From NCBI GenBank assembly GCA_027486675.1, contig JAIXOQ010000027.1, forward strand, positions 26,744 through 90,743: 64,000 bases of DNA, read 5' to 3'. Shown here one piece after another: positions 10,113-19,820 of this stretch. Each line of letters starts with the position of its first letter. The first letter of the stretch is position 1. The notes under the pieces are model-generated. The model ran no database searches and had not been told where the DNA came from. It was given only the letters and a program-made list of their open reading frames with translations. Position numbers and translations under genes: made by a program. This DNA comes from Pseudomonadota bacterium (lineage in GTDB: Bacteria; Bdellovibrionota; UBA1018; CAIMNF01).

Positions 10113-10821
10113 GACTGAGAAGAAAGAATGGATCGTTGCTGTAGATGGCCCGGCAGGAACCGGGAAGAGTTCAGTTACCAAACGGTTAGCGGATGAACTT
10201 GGATTGCAACATATTGATACGGGAGCACTCTACCGTGGGATTGCCATCCGCTGTGCAGATGCTGGCATTACGGTCGATTTTTCCTCTGACGAAATTCCAA
10301 AGATTTCTGAGATCGCACGGGGAACCGAACTCGCATTTAAGCGTATGCCTAAACTGAACCCAAAGAATCGCCTCTTTGTGAGCGGTGTAGACGTAACTTC
10401 TTTGATTCGCACCCCCGAGATCAGTCTGTTGGCGTCGAAGGTTTCAGCTATCCCAGAAGTGCGTGCCGCACTTTTTGATCTGCAGCAAAGTCTGGGGCGC
10501 AGCGAGCCGTCGATCTTAGAGGGTCGAGATATCGGTACCGTGATTTTTCCGGACGCACAGGTGAAGTTCTTTTTGACTGCTGATCTGGATGAACGTGCTA
10601 AACGACGCTTGTCGGAACTCGAAGCGCAGGGTGCCGATGCGCCATCCTTTGAGGAGCTCAGGGAACAGATTCGCATGCGCGATGATGGGGATTCATCCCG
10701 GGCAATTGCGCCCCTAAAGCGAGCTGCAGATGCGATTGAAATCGACACGACACATCTGACATTAGATCAAGTGGTTGCCCGTATGGCCGCTCTCATCCGT
10801 AAAAAAATGGGAACTTTGTGA
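10102..10821 (+). CDS. cmk: Cytidylate kinase
   Basis: VDGPAGTGKSSVTKRLA, DTGALYRGIAI, LEGRDIGTVIFPDAQVKFFLTAD. Confidence 0.93.
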   Translation: MSNKTEKKEWIVAVDGPAGTGKSSVTKRLADELGLQHIDTGALYRGIAIRCADAGITVDFSSDEIPKISEIARGTELAFKRMPKLNPKNRLFVSGVDVTSLIRTPEISLLASKVSAIPEVRAALFDLQQSLGRSEPSILEGRDIGTVIFPDAQVKFFLTADLDERAKRRLSELEAQGADAPSFEELREQIRMRDDGDSSRAIAPLKRAADAIEIDTTHLTLDQVVARMAALIRKKMGTL

Positions 10822-11828
10822 TTGAGGTAGTCAGACATCAGCGCGTTCTTATCACCCGCACGGATCGCCTGGGCGATGTGCTTTTATCGATTCCGGCCCT
10901 CCTTGCCGTAGCGGATTCGCTGCCTTCTACGCTTGTTGGCTTCTTAGTGCGTCAGGAGTGGATGCCTTTGTTGCATCTTCGGCCATCGATCACGCTCATT
11001 CCTTATGACCCTGAAGGACGACATCGAGGTCCGATTGGATTTGCGCGCCTGGTTCACGACATACGAAGCTTTCGTCCCGAAACCTCAGTATCTTTAGTGC
11101 ACCAGACACAAGTCGGAGCGGCACTTCTAGCCGCTCAGGTTCCGATTCGAATTGGGCCCTACAGTAAGGCCTCCAGTTTCATTTTGTACAATGCGGGTGT
11201 CCGCCAAAAACGGAGTCGGGTGCGAAAGCATGAGGCAGAATATAATTTAGACTTAGTGGAATATGTCCCTGGTATCGATCGCAGTAACGCCAAGCTTGAA
11301 GTCTCTGTGAGTGAAAAGGCGAATGCTGAAGCAGATGTTTTACTCCAGAGTGTAGGCTTCAGACGGAAGGCTTACGTCGTGCTTCACTTGGGATCTCGCG
11401 GGTCTTCCCAGTATTTGGATGTGGAGCAGCTGGTTCTACTCTTAAAACAAACGGTATTTGCTGGCTATAAAGTGATTACGACTGGAGCTGCCGTAGATTC
11501 CGGTTTGCTCAAAGAGTTGCGATCTCGGTTTGACCAAAGCGGATCGATTTGGTGGCAGGGAATCGAACAGCCCGTGTCACTCGAATTACTGGCTTCCGTG
11601 ATCGGGGGAGCCTCAGCACTGGTTGCTCATTCAACCGGCCCTCTTCATCTGGCCTCAGCCCTCAAGGTACCGACATTTGGTGTCTTTCCGTCTGAGGCAG
11701 TTTTAAGTCCAGCCCGTTGGGGTGCATTGGGTCCACTCGCTCGGAATTGGCAGCCAAAAAAAGGCGGTCATTTGAAGGATTTTCGTCCTGAAGCCGTCAT
11801 GGAATTTTTAAAGGAGTTCGTGAAATGA
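10818..11828 (+). CDS. Glycosyltransferase family 9 (heptosyltransferase, WaaF/WaaC-like)
   Basis: VLITRTDRLGDVLLSIPAL, LVAHSTGPLHLASALKVPTFGVF. Confidence 0.85.
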   Translation: MIEVVRHQRVLITRTDRLGDVLLSIPALLAVADSLPSTLVGFLVRQEWMPLLHLRPSITLIPYDPEGRHRGPIGFARLVHDIRSFRPETSVSLVHQTQVGAALLAAQVPIRIGPYSKASSFILYNAGVRQKRSRVRKHEAEYNLDLVEYVPGIDRSNAKLEVSVSEKANAEADVLLQSVGFRRKAYVVLHLGSRGSSQYLDVEQLVLLLKQTVFAGYKVITTGAAVDSGLLKELRSRFDQSGSIWWQGIEQPVSLELLASVIGGASALVAHSTGPLHLASALKVPTFGVFPSEAVLSPARWGALGPLARNWQPKKGGHLKDFRPEAVMEFLKEFVK

Positions 11829-12835
11829 AAATGAAAGAAGCAAAGCTTGTAGAATACCTCCACGGTTTTCATCAGACAAAGGTAGGTGTTTTAGGGGATG
11901 TGGGCATTGATCGTTACACATGGGGCAGTGTTGAGCGCATCAGCCCCGAGGCTCCTGTGCCTATCGTCCGAGTGGATCGTGAAACCTTAAAGCTTGGACT
12001 TGCCGCAAACGTCGCGGAAAACGTCACAGCCTTAGGCGGGCAACCAGAAATTGTGGGCGTGATTGGGGAAGACTCCGATGCCCGCGATTTGAGAGCGATG
12101 TTAAAAGAGAGTCACATTAACCCAGCCCGATTAGTTGTGGATAAAACCAGGCGCACCATCCTGAAAGAAAGGATCGTCGCAGAAACGCAGCAGTTGCTTC
12201 GAGTTGACTTTGAAGATCTGCATCCCATGAACGCACGCGTACGGAGTCTGGTTAAAACACAAGTCACTCAAGCTTTTAAAGAAGTCGACGCAATCATCAT
12301 TGAAGATTATGCAAAAGGACTGCTGGATCGCGACCTGATCGCGCATGTGATCTCCATCGGGAAAAAGCGTGGAGTACCTGTGCTCGTGGATCCACACATG
12401 AAGACCAAATTGGAAGTATACAAGGGAGTGACACTGCTGACTCCAAACAAGAAGGAAGCTGAAGCGATCAGCGGGATCAGAATTGTGGATTCAAAAAGCC
12501 TCAATCAGTGTGCATCTGCCATCTTAAAGGCAACCGACGCGGCTTATGTGGTCATCACTTTAGGGAAAGATGGAATGGCCATTTTTAGAAATGGCGTGGC
12601 TGCTCCGATCCTCATCCCTACTTTTGCGCAAGAGGTGTACGACGTTTCTGGGGCAGGTGACACAGTGATCGCTGCACTCGCACTTTCCCTTGCATCCCAG
12701 GTGCCGATTGCTGATGCAGGGCTTATTTCAAATTTAGCTGCAGGCGTTGAGGTCGGGAAACGAGGTACAGCAACAGTATCGCGTGATGAAATTCTGCAGG
12801 CTTACGCGCGCATCCGAATCACTGGGCGCGCATAG
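11825..12835 (+). CDS. hldA: D-glycero-beta-D-manno-heptose-7-phosphate kinase (PfkB family)
   Basis: GDVGIDRYTWGSVERISPEAPVPIV; YDVSGAGDTVIAALALSLA; no adenylyltransferase domain. Confidence 0.85.
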   Translation: MKMKEAKLVEYLHGFHQTKVGVLGDVGIDRYTWGSVERISPEAPVPIVRVDRETLKLGLAANVAENVTALGGQPEIVGVIGEDSDARDLRAMLKESHINPARLVVDKTRRTILKERIVAETQQLLRVDFEDLHPMNARVRSLVKTQVTQAFKEVDAIIIEDYAKGLLDRDLIAHVISIGKKRGVPVLVDPHMKTKLEVYKGVTLLTPNKKEAEAISGIRIVDSKSLNQCASAILKATDAAYVVITLGKDGMAIFRNGVAAPILIPTFAQEVYDVSGAGDTVIAALALSLASQVPIADAGLISNLAAGVEVGKRGTATVSRDEILQAYARIRITGRA

Positions 12836-13992
12836 ACCCAGATCATCAGCAAGGTCAGAGCCCCCCACAAGAAAGGGGCATGAATATTAAACGCAAAGAG
12901 GCTGAGACCAGAGAATGGTCCTAGGATTCGGGCAAGGCTTGAGAAACCTTGGGACAGCCCAAGAACTTCGCCCTGACGTTCGGCGGGCGCACTCTTTGAG
13001 ATCCATGCGTTCAGTGAGGGATTGAGTAGGCCGGATCCCACTGCTAGCGGAATCGCTAAAAGAAAGAGGGAGCCGTAACTGGGGGCGAAGCTAAACCCAA
13101 TCATCGCCCCGGCTTGTACCAATAGCCCAATATAGATCAGGCGCTTTTCACCAAATTTCGGGACAAGTCTACGAATGAGCCCTCCTTGAATGAATGCGCC
13201 CAAGAGGCCAGACCACATCAGGATCAGGCCCGTTTTATACGCTGCATCTTCAATAGGGAGTTCAAAATGAGTCTGAAGGAAGAGGGAGAAGACCTGCTCT
13301 AAATTTGAAAACGCATAGGTAGCGACAAAGAAAATGAGGATAGGAAGAAAGGCTGCGGTGTATCTGAGTTGGCGAATCAGGGTGGGAGACAGGGTCTTTT
13401 TCACCCTGGTTTTACGAGCTTTTTCTCTGAGCTCGAGTGGGAGTGATTCCTTGAGGCGAACGCAAGCAAGAATAAGATTTAAGAAACACAAAGTCGCAGC
13501 AATCACGCCCGGCGCCCAAAGCCCGATGCGGGCTCCGGTGATCCCACCAATCGGTGGTCCGATGGTGAAGCCGATGCCAAACGCTGCACCGAGCAAGCCC
13601 ATGCCTTTCGCGCGTTCCTTTTCTGAGGTGATATCGGCGATATAGGCCTGAGCTGTAGAAATGTTAGCCGCGAATATTCCCCCAAGTGCGCGGGAAATAA
13701 TGAGGCTTTCGACCGATCCTGCAGCTGCAAACCAAAGGTAAGTCACCACTGATCCTGCGAGTGACATGAGAAGTATAGGGCGGCGTCCGTAGAGGTCTGA
13801 AAGGCGACCCCAAAAGCCAGCAAAGAGGAACTGCATCAGGGAGTAAACGGAGCCTAGGATCGCAAGCTGTAGACCAGATGCCCCAAAATGTCGGCCATAG
13901 ATTCCGACGAGTGGGATGATCATTCCAAAGCCCACGAGGTCAATAAAGACTGTAGTGAAGATGACGGTGAGGGATGCGCGCTTAAATGACAT
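12802..13992 (-). CDS. MFS transporter (TetA/DHA1-like)
   Basis: 12-TM-like; FIDLVGFGMIIPLVGIYGRHFGAS, GRLSDLYGRRPILLMSL. Confidence 0.85.
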   Translation of the reverse strand: MSFKRASLTVIFTTVFIDLVGFGMIIPLVGIYGRHFGASGLQLAILGSVYSLMQFLFAGFWGRLSDLYGRRPILLMSLAGSVVTYLWFAAAGSVESLIISRALGGIFAANISTAQAYIADITSEKERAKGMGLLGAAFGIGFTIGPPIGGITGARIGLWAPGVIAATLCFLNLILACVRLKESLPLELREKARKTRVKKTLSPTLIRQLRYTAAFLPILIFFVATYAFSNLEQVFSLFLQTHFELPIEDAAYKTGLILMWSGLLGAFIQGGLIRRLVPKFGEKRLIYIGLLVQAGAMIGFSFAPSYGSLFLLAIPLAVGSGLLNPSLNAWISKSAPAERQGEVLGLSQGFSSLARILGPFSGLSLFAFNIHAPFLWGALTLLMIWVYARPVIRMRA

Positions 13993-14059
13993 TTCGAGCT
14001 CAAGTCTAACACTAGGTCTTCTGGTTTAGTGTTCGCCAGAAAGGGCGTAGTATCGGTTT

Positions 14060-15019
14060 GTGAGCAGCTTTTGGGGCGACCAGCCAACGACCTTCTTTTA
14101 TAGCCTGACCCCGGATGCCGCACTGACTGCGCTTGAGCAGTGTGGATTTGTTCCAACGGGACTATGTATCCCGCTTGCGAGCTATGAAAATCGTGTCTAT
14201 GAAATGGAGTTTGAGAACCCGGATGGTACGCGGTCCAGGAAGGTGGCGAAGTTCTATCGCCCCGGCCGTTGGTCATCGGATCAAATCTTAGATGAGCATG
14301 ATTTCCTAAAAGATCTAGTGGATGGGGATGTTCCCGTGATTGCGCCAGAGGTTCTCATGGACGATGCCACGCTTGCGCAGACCGATGCAGGGATCTACTA
14401 CGCGCTTTTTCCTAAAAAAGGCGGGCGCGCGCCGGAGGATTTGTCTGCTGAGGATTTGATGCGGGTTGGCCGAAATATTGGGCGCTTGCACGGGGTTGGA
14501 CGACAGTTTTTAGCCGAGCATCGCTTGAAATTGAATGCCGAAGTCTTTGGACGTGGGGCGCTTCAAATTATTTATGAATCAGGCCGTGTTCCTGAAGAGA
14601 TCCGCGAACGACTGAAGGCTGTTTCCTTGCGCCTGATTGAAGAAGCGGACGTGCGCTTAAAGGGGCAGCCCTTTCAAAGAATTCACGGGGATTGTCATGC
14701 AGGTAATATTTTGTGGCGGCCGGACGGGCTGCTGTTTGTAGATTTCGATGACATGGCGATGGGTCCGCCCGTGCAGGATTTATGGTTGTTGCTTCGGGAT
14801 GATGAAGACTGGAAAGCATTAGTGGAGGGGTACACGGAGTTCAGCCCATTGCCTGAAGGATCAAAAGCAGCAATTCCATCTTTGCGTGCTCTACGTTTGA
14901 TGCATTACGCTGCGTGGTTGACTAAACGTTATGAGGACCCCGCCTTTCAAAAGGCATTTCCGCAATTTGATCATCCGAAATATTGGTTCGATTTACTCAA
15001 TGACCTGGAGGCCATTTGA
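14060..15019 (+). CDS. srkA: SrkA/RdoA (YihE)-like stress-response Ser/Thr kinase
   Basis: ALTALEQCGF, SYENRVYEMEFE, RIHGDCHAGNILWR, FVDFDDMAMGPPVQDLWLLL; GTG start. Confidence 0.85.
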   Translation: MSSFWGDQPTTFFYSLTPDAALTALEQCGFVPTGLCIPLASYENRVYEMEFENPDGTRSRKVAKFYRPGRWSSDQILDEHDFLKDLVDGDVPVIAPEVLMDDATLAQTDAGIYYALFPKKGGRAPEDLSAEDLMRVGRNIGRLHGVGRQFLAEHRLKLNAEVFGRGALQIIYESGRVPEEIRERLKAVSLRLIEEADVRLKGQPFQRIHGDCHAGNILWRPDGLLFVDFDDMAMGPPVQDLWLLLRDDEDWKALVEGYTEFSPLPEGSKAAIPSLRALRLMHYAAWLTKRYEDPAFQKAFPQFDHPKYWFDLLNDLEAI

Positions 15020-15306
15020 AGGCGCATTTATTTGTATGTACCTACACGCGTGAAAGCGGTGAATCCTGTGGCGCAAAAGGATCCTTTGGTTTGGTGGATC
15101 GATTGAAGGCGCGACTGAAGGGACGATTCGCAAAGGATCAAGTGCGCGTGAACCGCAGTGGATGTTTGGGTCAGTGTGAGAAAGGAATCGCGACCGTGCT
15201 TTATCCGGAAGGAAAGTGGCGCGTTGATGTGCAGGCGGCAGGAGCGCGGAGCGCCCAGGATGAGGATGAACTGGTTGCAGATATTGAGCAGGCGCTCGGG
15301 GAGTAA
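15016..15306 (+). CDS. Thioredoxin-like [2Fe-2S] ferredoxin family protein
   Basis: HLFVCTYTRESGESCGAKGS and NRSGCLGQCEKGIATVLYPEGKW. Confidence 0.82.
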   Translation: MKAHLFVCTYTRESGESCGAKGSFGLVDRLKARLKGRFAKDQVRVNRSGCLGQCEKGIATVLYPEGKWRVDVQAAGARSAQDEDELVADIEQALGE

Positions 15307-15313
15307 TGTGCAG

Positions 15314-15828
15314 ATGAATACTCGCAAAGCATTCCACTGGTGGTATGCCGTCCTCATTTTTATTTTAGCGAACCTTGCGAGCGCTATTCCCGTGGGCTTC
15401 GGTGGAGACTTCGCTTTTTTTGACAGTTTCCTGAAGCCTTCGGTTGCACCTCCGGGTTGGGCATTCGCACCGGTCTGGTTAATCCTCAATGTCACTTCTC
15501 TCATCGCGATGTATCGGATCGCTAACTCCGGCCCACAATCTCGACACCGAACCATTTTCCTAGTGTCAGAGGGGCTGGGGTGGGTCCTATTTGCATCCTT
15601 TGCGACTTTGTATTTCCTCCTGCGCAGCCCCATTTTAGGCGCGATCGATACTGTGACCGGGCTTTTGGTTGGTCTTGTGAGTTTGGTTTACGCGATACGC
15701 ATGGATCGACAAGCTGCTGGCTACATTTTGCTTCGGTGTTGTGGCTTGCGCTTGCGAGTTACGTATCGGTCTATATGGCCATCTATAACGCAGATCCATT
15801 CCTGGGTACGTCAGCGATGCTGCGTTAA
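15314..15828 (+). pseudogene. tspO: TspO/MBR family protein interrupted by a frameshift
   Basis: N-terminal part in one frame (PPGWAFAPVWLILNV), C-terminal part (LALASYVSVYMAIYNAD) in the adjacent frame; break near 15734. Confidence 0.7.
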
Positions 15829-16847
15829 GGTACCGCCAATCCCAAGTCGAGTGCCGCTTTTAAGTTATGCGCCCGACACAAATGGCGGAGGTTTGTGAGG
15901 GCTGTTTTTCCGCCGTGGGCGAGGGGGATAATGTGATCGAGCTGCAAATGAGCACGAGAGGGGCAGCGGGTATGGGTGATTGGCGAAAGATACTCGCATC
16001 GGCCTCCAGACCTAGCGTGGATCTGGCGTTTGAAGAGGAGCGGGATGAAGCGCGATGTGGAAGAAGTTTTTCCGGCCAGCCGGGTTTTTGAGGATTGGGT
16101 TGGTGCCTCGGGTGCAGCAGTATTCGGCTCGGCTTCGAGGATACTGGAGTTTTTGGTGTCTGTTTTAGATTCCGAATGTCTTGAGTCCATCTTCCCTAAA
16201 GCCCGCTCCTTCTTTTCAATGAGAACCTTTAACCCCTCAGTCAAAAGCTCGGCGGTGGATTCCGTTCTCACCAGTTCGCGTGCACGGTTAAGTATTTTCA
16301 TTCCTTCATCATCTAAGAAAAACTTCACTTCGGTGTGAGTGAGCGTTGCAACCCGCGTAGATTCTTTGAGCTTAGGCTGTTCTGGCGCTGATGACTTTGA
16401 GAGTAAGATCTTCTCGGTCTCTCTTTTGGATTTACCTGCAATCGCAGTGAGTAGATCGTTCTGCTGGCTTGGGCACAGCTCATTCCCGATTGCCTTTTCT
16501 TCTCTTAAGAATCGCTGCACCTGAGTCGCCCCAGTTAGCGTCAGATTTCCCGATTCAATAAGCTGTTTTGCTTTTTCATTTTGTCGAGTCAAACGCATCG
16601 CTGAGATCCGTTCGTAAGCTGAGGATTCTGAATATCCTAGTTCCTTTCTTACGTATTCAAAAAGACTTGGATACGACAGAAGTGCATATGCTTTCCTTCG
16701 GTCTACTTCTTCTAAATGTGCAACCAAGGTTGCAGTCGCGCGCTGTTCAATGCGTGACAATGCTAATGTCGCGTGTAGGAGTTCTAGATCGTTCAGAGGA
16801 GGAAGTTCAGAATTGTGGCTGATGTTGGCCAGGTTTTGATTCATCAT
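15825..16847 (-). CDS. HNH endonuclease-domain protein with helical N-terminal domain, copy 1
   Basis: C-terminal CEYLSPITHTRCPSRAHLQLDHIIPLAHGGKTALTNLRHLCRAHN; high similarity to 38722-39780. Confidence 0.82.
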   Translation of the reverse strand: MMNQNLANISHNSELPPLNDLELLHATLALSRIEQRATATLVAHLEEVDRRKAYALLSYPSLFEYVRKELGYSESSAYERISAMRLTRQNEKAKQLIESGNLTLTGATQVQRFLREEKAIGNELCPSQQNDLLTAIAGKSKRETEKILLSKSSAPEQPKLKESTRVATLTHTEVKFFLDDEGMKILNRARELVRTESTAELLTEGLKVLIEKKERALGKMDSRHSESKTDTKNSSILEAEPNTAAPEAPTQSSKTRLAGKTSSTSRFIPLLFKRQIHARSGGRCEYLSPITHTRCPSRAHLQLDHIIPLAHGGKTALTNLRHLCRAHNLKAALDLGLAVP

Positions 16848-17057
16848 TTAAGAATGATAACCCCATGTTTTTGGGGCGCTGAGTTGCCGACACAAGCACC
16901 TCAAAACGGATTTTTGATTTCGAAAGACAATCGTCGAAAGATCACTCAGCCCAAAGACTTATGCGCTTTTACAATTGAAGTCTACCCAAGCATAAGGAGA
17001 ACAAAAAAGCTGTCGTCCCAAGAGCGGTCAAGAGAAAGTTTTTAGAAAAGTCTCAGC

Positions 17058-18407
17058 CTAAGTCGACCTTTTCTTCTTCCGGGGAAACTGAGTTGCGTCT
17101 TTTAAGAATGTGAATCCCAGGGAAATGATCTCTTGATCGCGTACTTCAAGAACAAGCAGTACACCATCGGCGACAGGGATCGTTACCCGGTCGCTCACTT
17201 TGCCGCCTTTGCGCCAGCTACTATAAATGGAGCCTTCGTTGAATATGGATTCCCAGACGCCTGGATTTTTTGGGTTTGGCAATTGAGTAGTGCCAATATT
17301 TTTCTCGTCTATACCGAACCTCCAATCCAAAAGCCCCCAATCACCAAGGCCGCCGTTCATGTCAAGGAGGGAGAATACTGGAAAAATTTTTCCGGACTTT
17401 GGGAAATACTGACAGCCGCGTAACTGGATGTAAGCTACGGATTTCTTACTGTCCTTTGCCAATTTAAGAATAGAGTCGTTTATGTATTCTTTGTTTCGAT
17501 ATGCTTTCGAAGCGTTGCTGAGGACTACGAGTAGATCGTTTGCAGTTTTGAGTCCAAGCCAGCGAGCAAGTTCAGTCGGGGTCTTCGGGCATTTTTTTTG
17601 GTTCTTATTATAAGCTAAGTTCGCTTTGACACCGAAATCGCGGAGCTGAATTTGATGTTCGGCGAGCGTCTCTTCGCCGACATCTTTTTCTTTCTTTAAA
17701 GGTTCTACAACCTGTATTTCTTCACTCTTTTGCTCAGCGACCTTCTCGCTTTGAGGGCGGATCAAAGAATCCGTCGCTTCGATAGATTTTAGATCGGGCG
17801 TTTCGCATGTCGCGCAGTTCGGTTCCGCTGGTACGGCGCTCTTTTCTGGACATGGCTGAGGCGCTATCACTGAAGTGGAAACCGGTATCGCCAAAGTGGA
17901 GGTTTGCGCCACAGATTCATCCTGCGAAGGCTTTGACTTTAGTCCCTTTACGCCGTAATAATTTTGCGCACCGGATTTAGTCCTTTCGATCGCTAATTGA
18001 ATGTTGAGTGAAAGTGCGGTCTTTTGCGGAGCGGTATACACTTCAATTCGCTCAGGATGTTTCTCACTGTCTTTTGTCAAAAGACCACGAATGGGAAGAG
18101 CGCGGACATCTGCAGCCACGGGAATTTTATAGATCACCCGTCCACTCGAATCGCGAAAGACTAAAGTCAGTGGAACATGCGAACCGCCAAAGTCGAGCTT
18201 GAGCTTTACGGCACTGAGTGAATCGCCCTGCAGCGCTCTCAATTCTGGCGCGAGAGCCTGAGAGAGATCTAAAGTGCCTGCATATTGAAGGTGAGACGGA
18301 ATCATTGAACGAGGGATACATGGAAGAGTGGTCCCTGTTTCTAGATCACTTTGAGCCAGTGCAAGGGGACTGAGGGTCAAGGTGAGGACAAGGACGATTC
18401 TACGCAT
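17058..18407 (-). CDS. Secreted protein of unknown function
   Basis: Long ORF with signal peptide (MRRIVLVLTLTLSPLALAQ); no recognised domain. Confidence 0.65.
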   Translation of the reverse strand: MRRIVLVLTLTLSPLALAQSDLETGTTLPCIPRSMIPSHLQYAGTLDLSQALAPELRALQGDSLSAVKLKLDFGGSHVPLTLVFRDSSGRVIYKIPVAADVRALPIRGLLTKDSEKHPERIEVYTAPQKTALSLNIQLAIERTKSGAQNYYGVKGLKSKPSQDESVAQTSTLAIPVSTSVIAPQPCPEKSAVPAEPNCATCETPDLKSIEATDSLIRPQSEKVAEQKSEEIQVVEPLKKEKDVGEETLAEHQIQLRDFGVKANLAYNKNQKKCPKTPTELARWLGLKTANDLLVVLSNASKAYRNKEYINDSILKLAKDSKKSVAYIQLRGCQYFPKSGKIFPVFSLLDMNGGLGDWGLLDWRFGIDEKNIGTTQLPNPKNPGVWESIFNEGSIYSSWRKGGKVSDRVTIPVADGVLLVLEVRDQEIISLGFTFLKDATQFPRKKKRST

Positions 18408-18519
18408 AGATTCCCTTTGTACGTATCGGCGGGGAATACGAGAAACTTGAGATCACACCCCTCCCATCCCGCACGCATCGGTTCTCTCAGCCCGAAAACC
18501 CTGCTAATCTAATCCCCAA

Positions 18520-19797
18520 ATGCTTGACCTTAAATTCGTCCGTGAAAATCCTGAAGTCGTCCGTACAGCCATCAAAAATAAGAAGGTCCCTCTTGATCTC
18601 GATCAACTTCTAACAACAGATCAGGCATTGCTCGAGTCTAAAAAGAAGCTCCAACTCCTCCAGGAAGAAAAGAACGCAAACGCAAAAAAAGTCCCTCAGG
18701 CAAAACCCGAAGAGCGTCCGGCTCTGATCGATCGGGGTAAAACGATCGGCAAAGAGATTGCAGCTCTTGGGCCTGAGATCGAAGCGAATGAAAAAAAGCT
18801 CTCTGAGCTGATCGCCCTTACGCCACAGATTCCAGCCGCCGATGTTCCAATTGGGCTTGATGAATCCCAGAACGTGGAACGCTACACCCGTGGGACTATC
18901 CCTCAGTTCTCTTTTCCCATGAAGGATCACGTCGCCCTCATGGATCAGCACGATTGGGCCGACCTTGAACGCATCACCAAAGTTTCTGGCTCCCGCATGT
19001 ACGCCTTAAAACGCGAACTCGCTCAGATGGAATTCGCAGTGATCCAGCTTGCGCTTGATCACTTGGTGTCCAAGGGCTCGACCTTGATCTCTGTCCCATC
19101 CTTAGTGCGTGAGTCCTCACTTTACGGCACGGGCCATTTCCCGACTGGAAGGGATCAAGTCTATAAGCTCGCTGATGATGAGCTCTACCTTTCAGGCACC
19201 GGGGAAGTTCCAGTGAACTCGCTCCATTCGGGGGAAATCCTGAAGAAGGAAGAACTCCCCATTCGCTATGCCGCTTATTCCCCATGTTTTAGGCGCGAAG
19301 CAGGCAGTGCTGGACGTGATGTGCGCGGCCTGATGCGTGTGCACCAGTTCAACAAGGTGGAGCAGTTTGTATTCTGTGAGGCAAACCTAGAAGAGAGCGA
19401 AAAGTGGCACAAAGAGCTACTCAAAACCTCGGAAGAAATCGTCGCGATGTTAGAACTTCCGTACCGCGTGATTGAAGTTTGCACGGGTGATATGGGTGCG
19501 GGAAAATACCGCATGCATGACCTTGAGTCTTGGGTTCCAAGTGAATCAAAATACCGCGAAACCCACAGCTGTTCTTCACTCCTAGACTGGCAGTCCCGCC
19601 GGACTTCCGTGCGTTATAGGGATGCAAACGATGTTGTTCGACATGCCTACACCTTAAACAACACGGCCATTGCTACCCCGCGTGTATTGATCCCGATCCT
19701 AGAGAATCACCAGCAAAGCGATGGCTCAGTCCGCATCCCTGAAGCTCTCAGGCGTTATATGGGCGGAAAAGATCGCATCGGTGGACGCAGCTCGTAG
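18520..19797 (+). CDS. serS: Seryl-tRNA synthetase
   Basis: MLDLKFVRENPEVVRTAI; VPVNSLHSGEIL; REAGSAGRDVRGLMRVHQFNKVEQF; ALRRYMGG. Confidence 0.97.
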   Translation: MLDLKFVRENPEVVRTAIKNKKVPLDLDQLLTTDQALLESKKKLQLLQEEKNANAKKVPQAKPEERPALIDRGKTIGKEIAALGPEIEANEKKLSELIALTPQIPAADVPIGLDESQNVERYTRGTIPQFSFPMKDHVALMDQHDWADLERITKVSGSRMYALKRELAQMEFAVIQLALDHLVSKGSTLISVPSLVRESSLYGTGHFPTGRDQVYKLADDELYLSGTGEVPVNSLHSGEILKKEELPIRYAAYSPCFRREAGSAGRDVRGLMRVHQFNKVEQFVFCEANLEESEKWHKELLKTSEEIVAMLELPYRVIEVCTGDMGAGKYRMHDLESWVPSESKYRETHSCSSLLDWQSRRTSVRYRDANDVVRHAYTLNNTAIATPRVLIPILENHQQSDGSVRIPEALRRYMGGKDRIGGRSS

Positions 19798-19820
19798 AAA
19801 TTAGGATAAACTAGGGCTCG

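Noticed and set aside
10230-10748. 172-aa minus-strand ORF within cmk
   Set aside because: Antisense to a well-supported cmk; Ser/Arg-rich shadow composition and no family motifs
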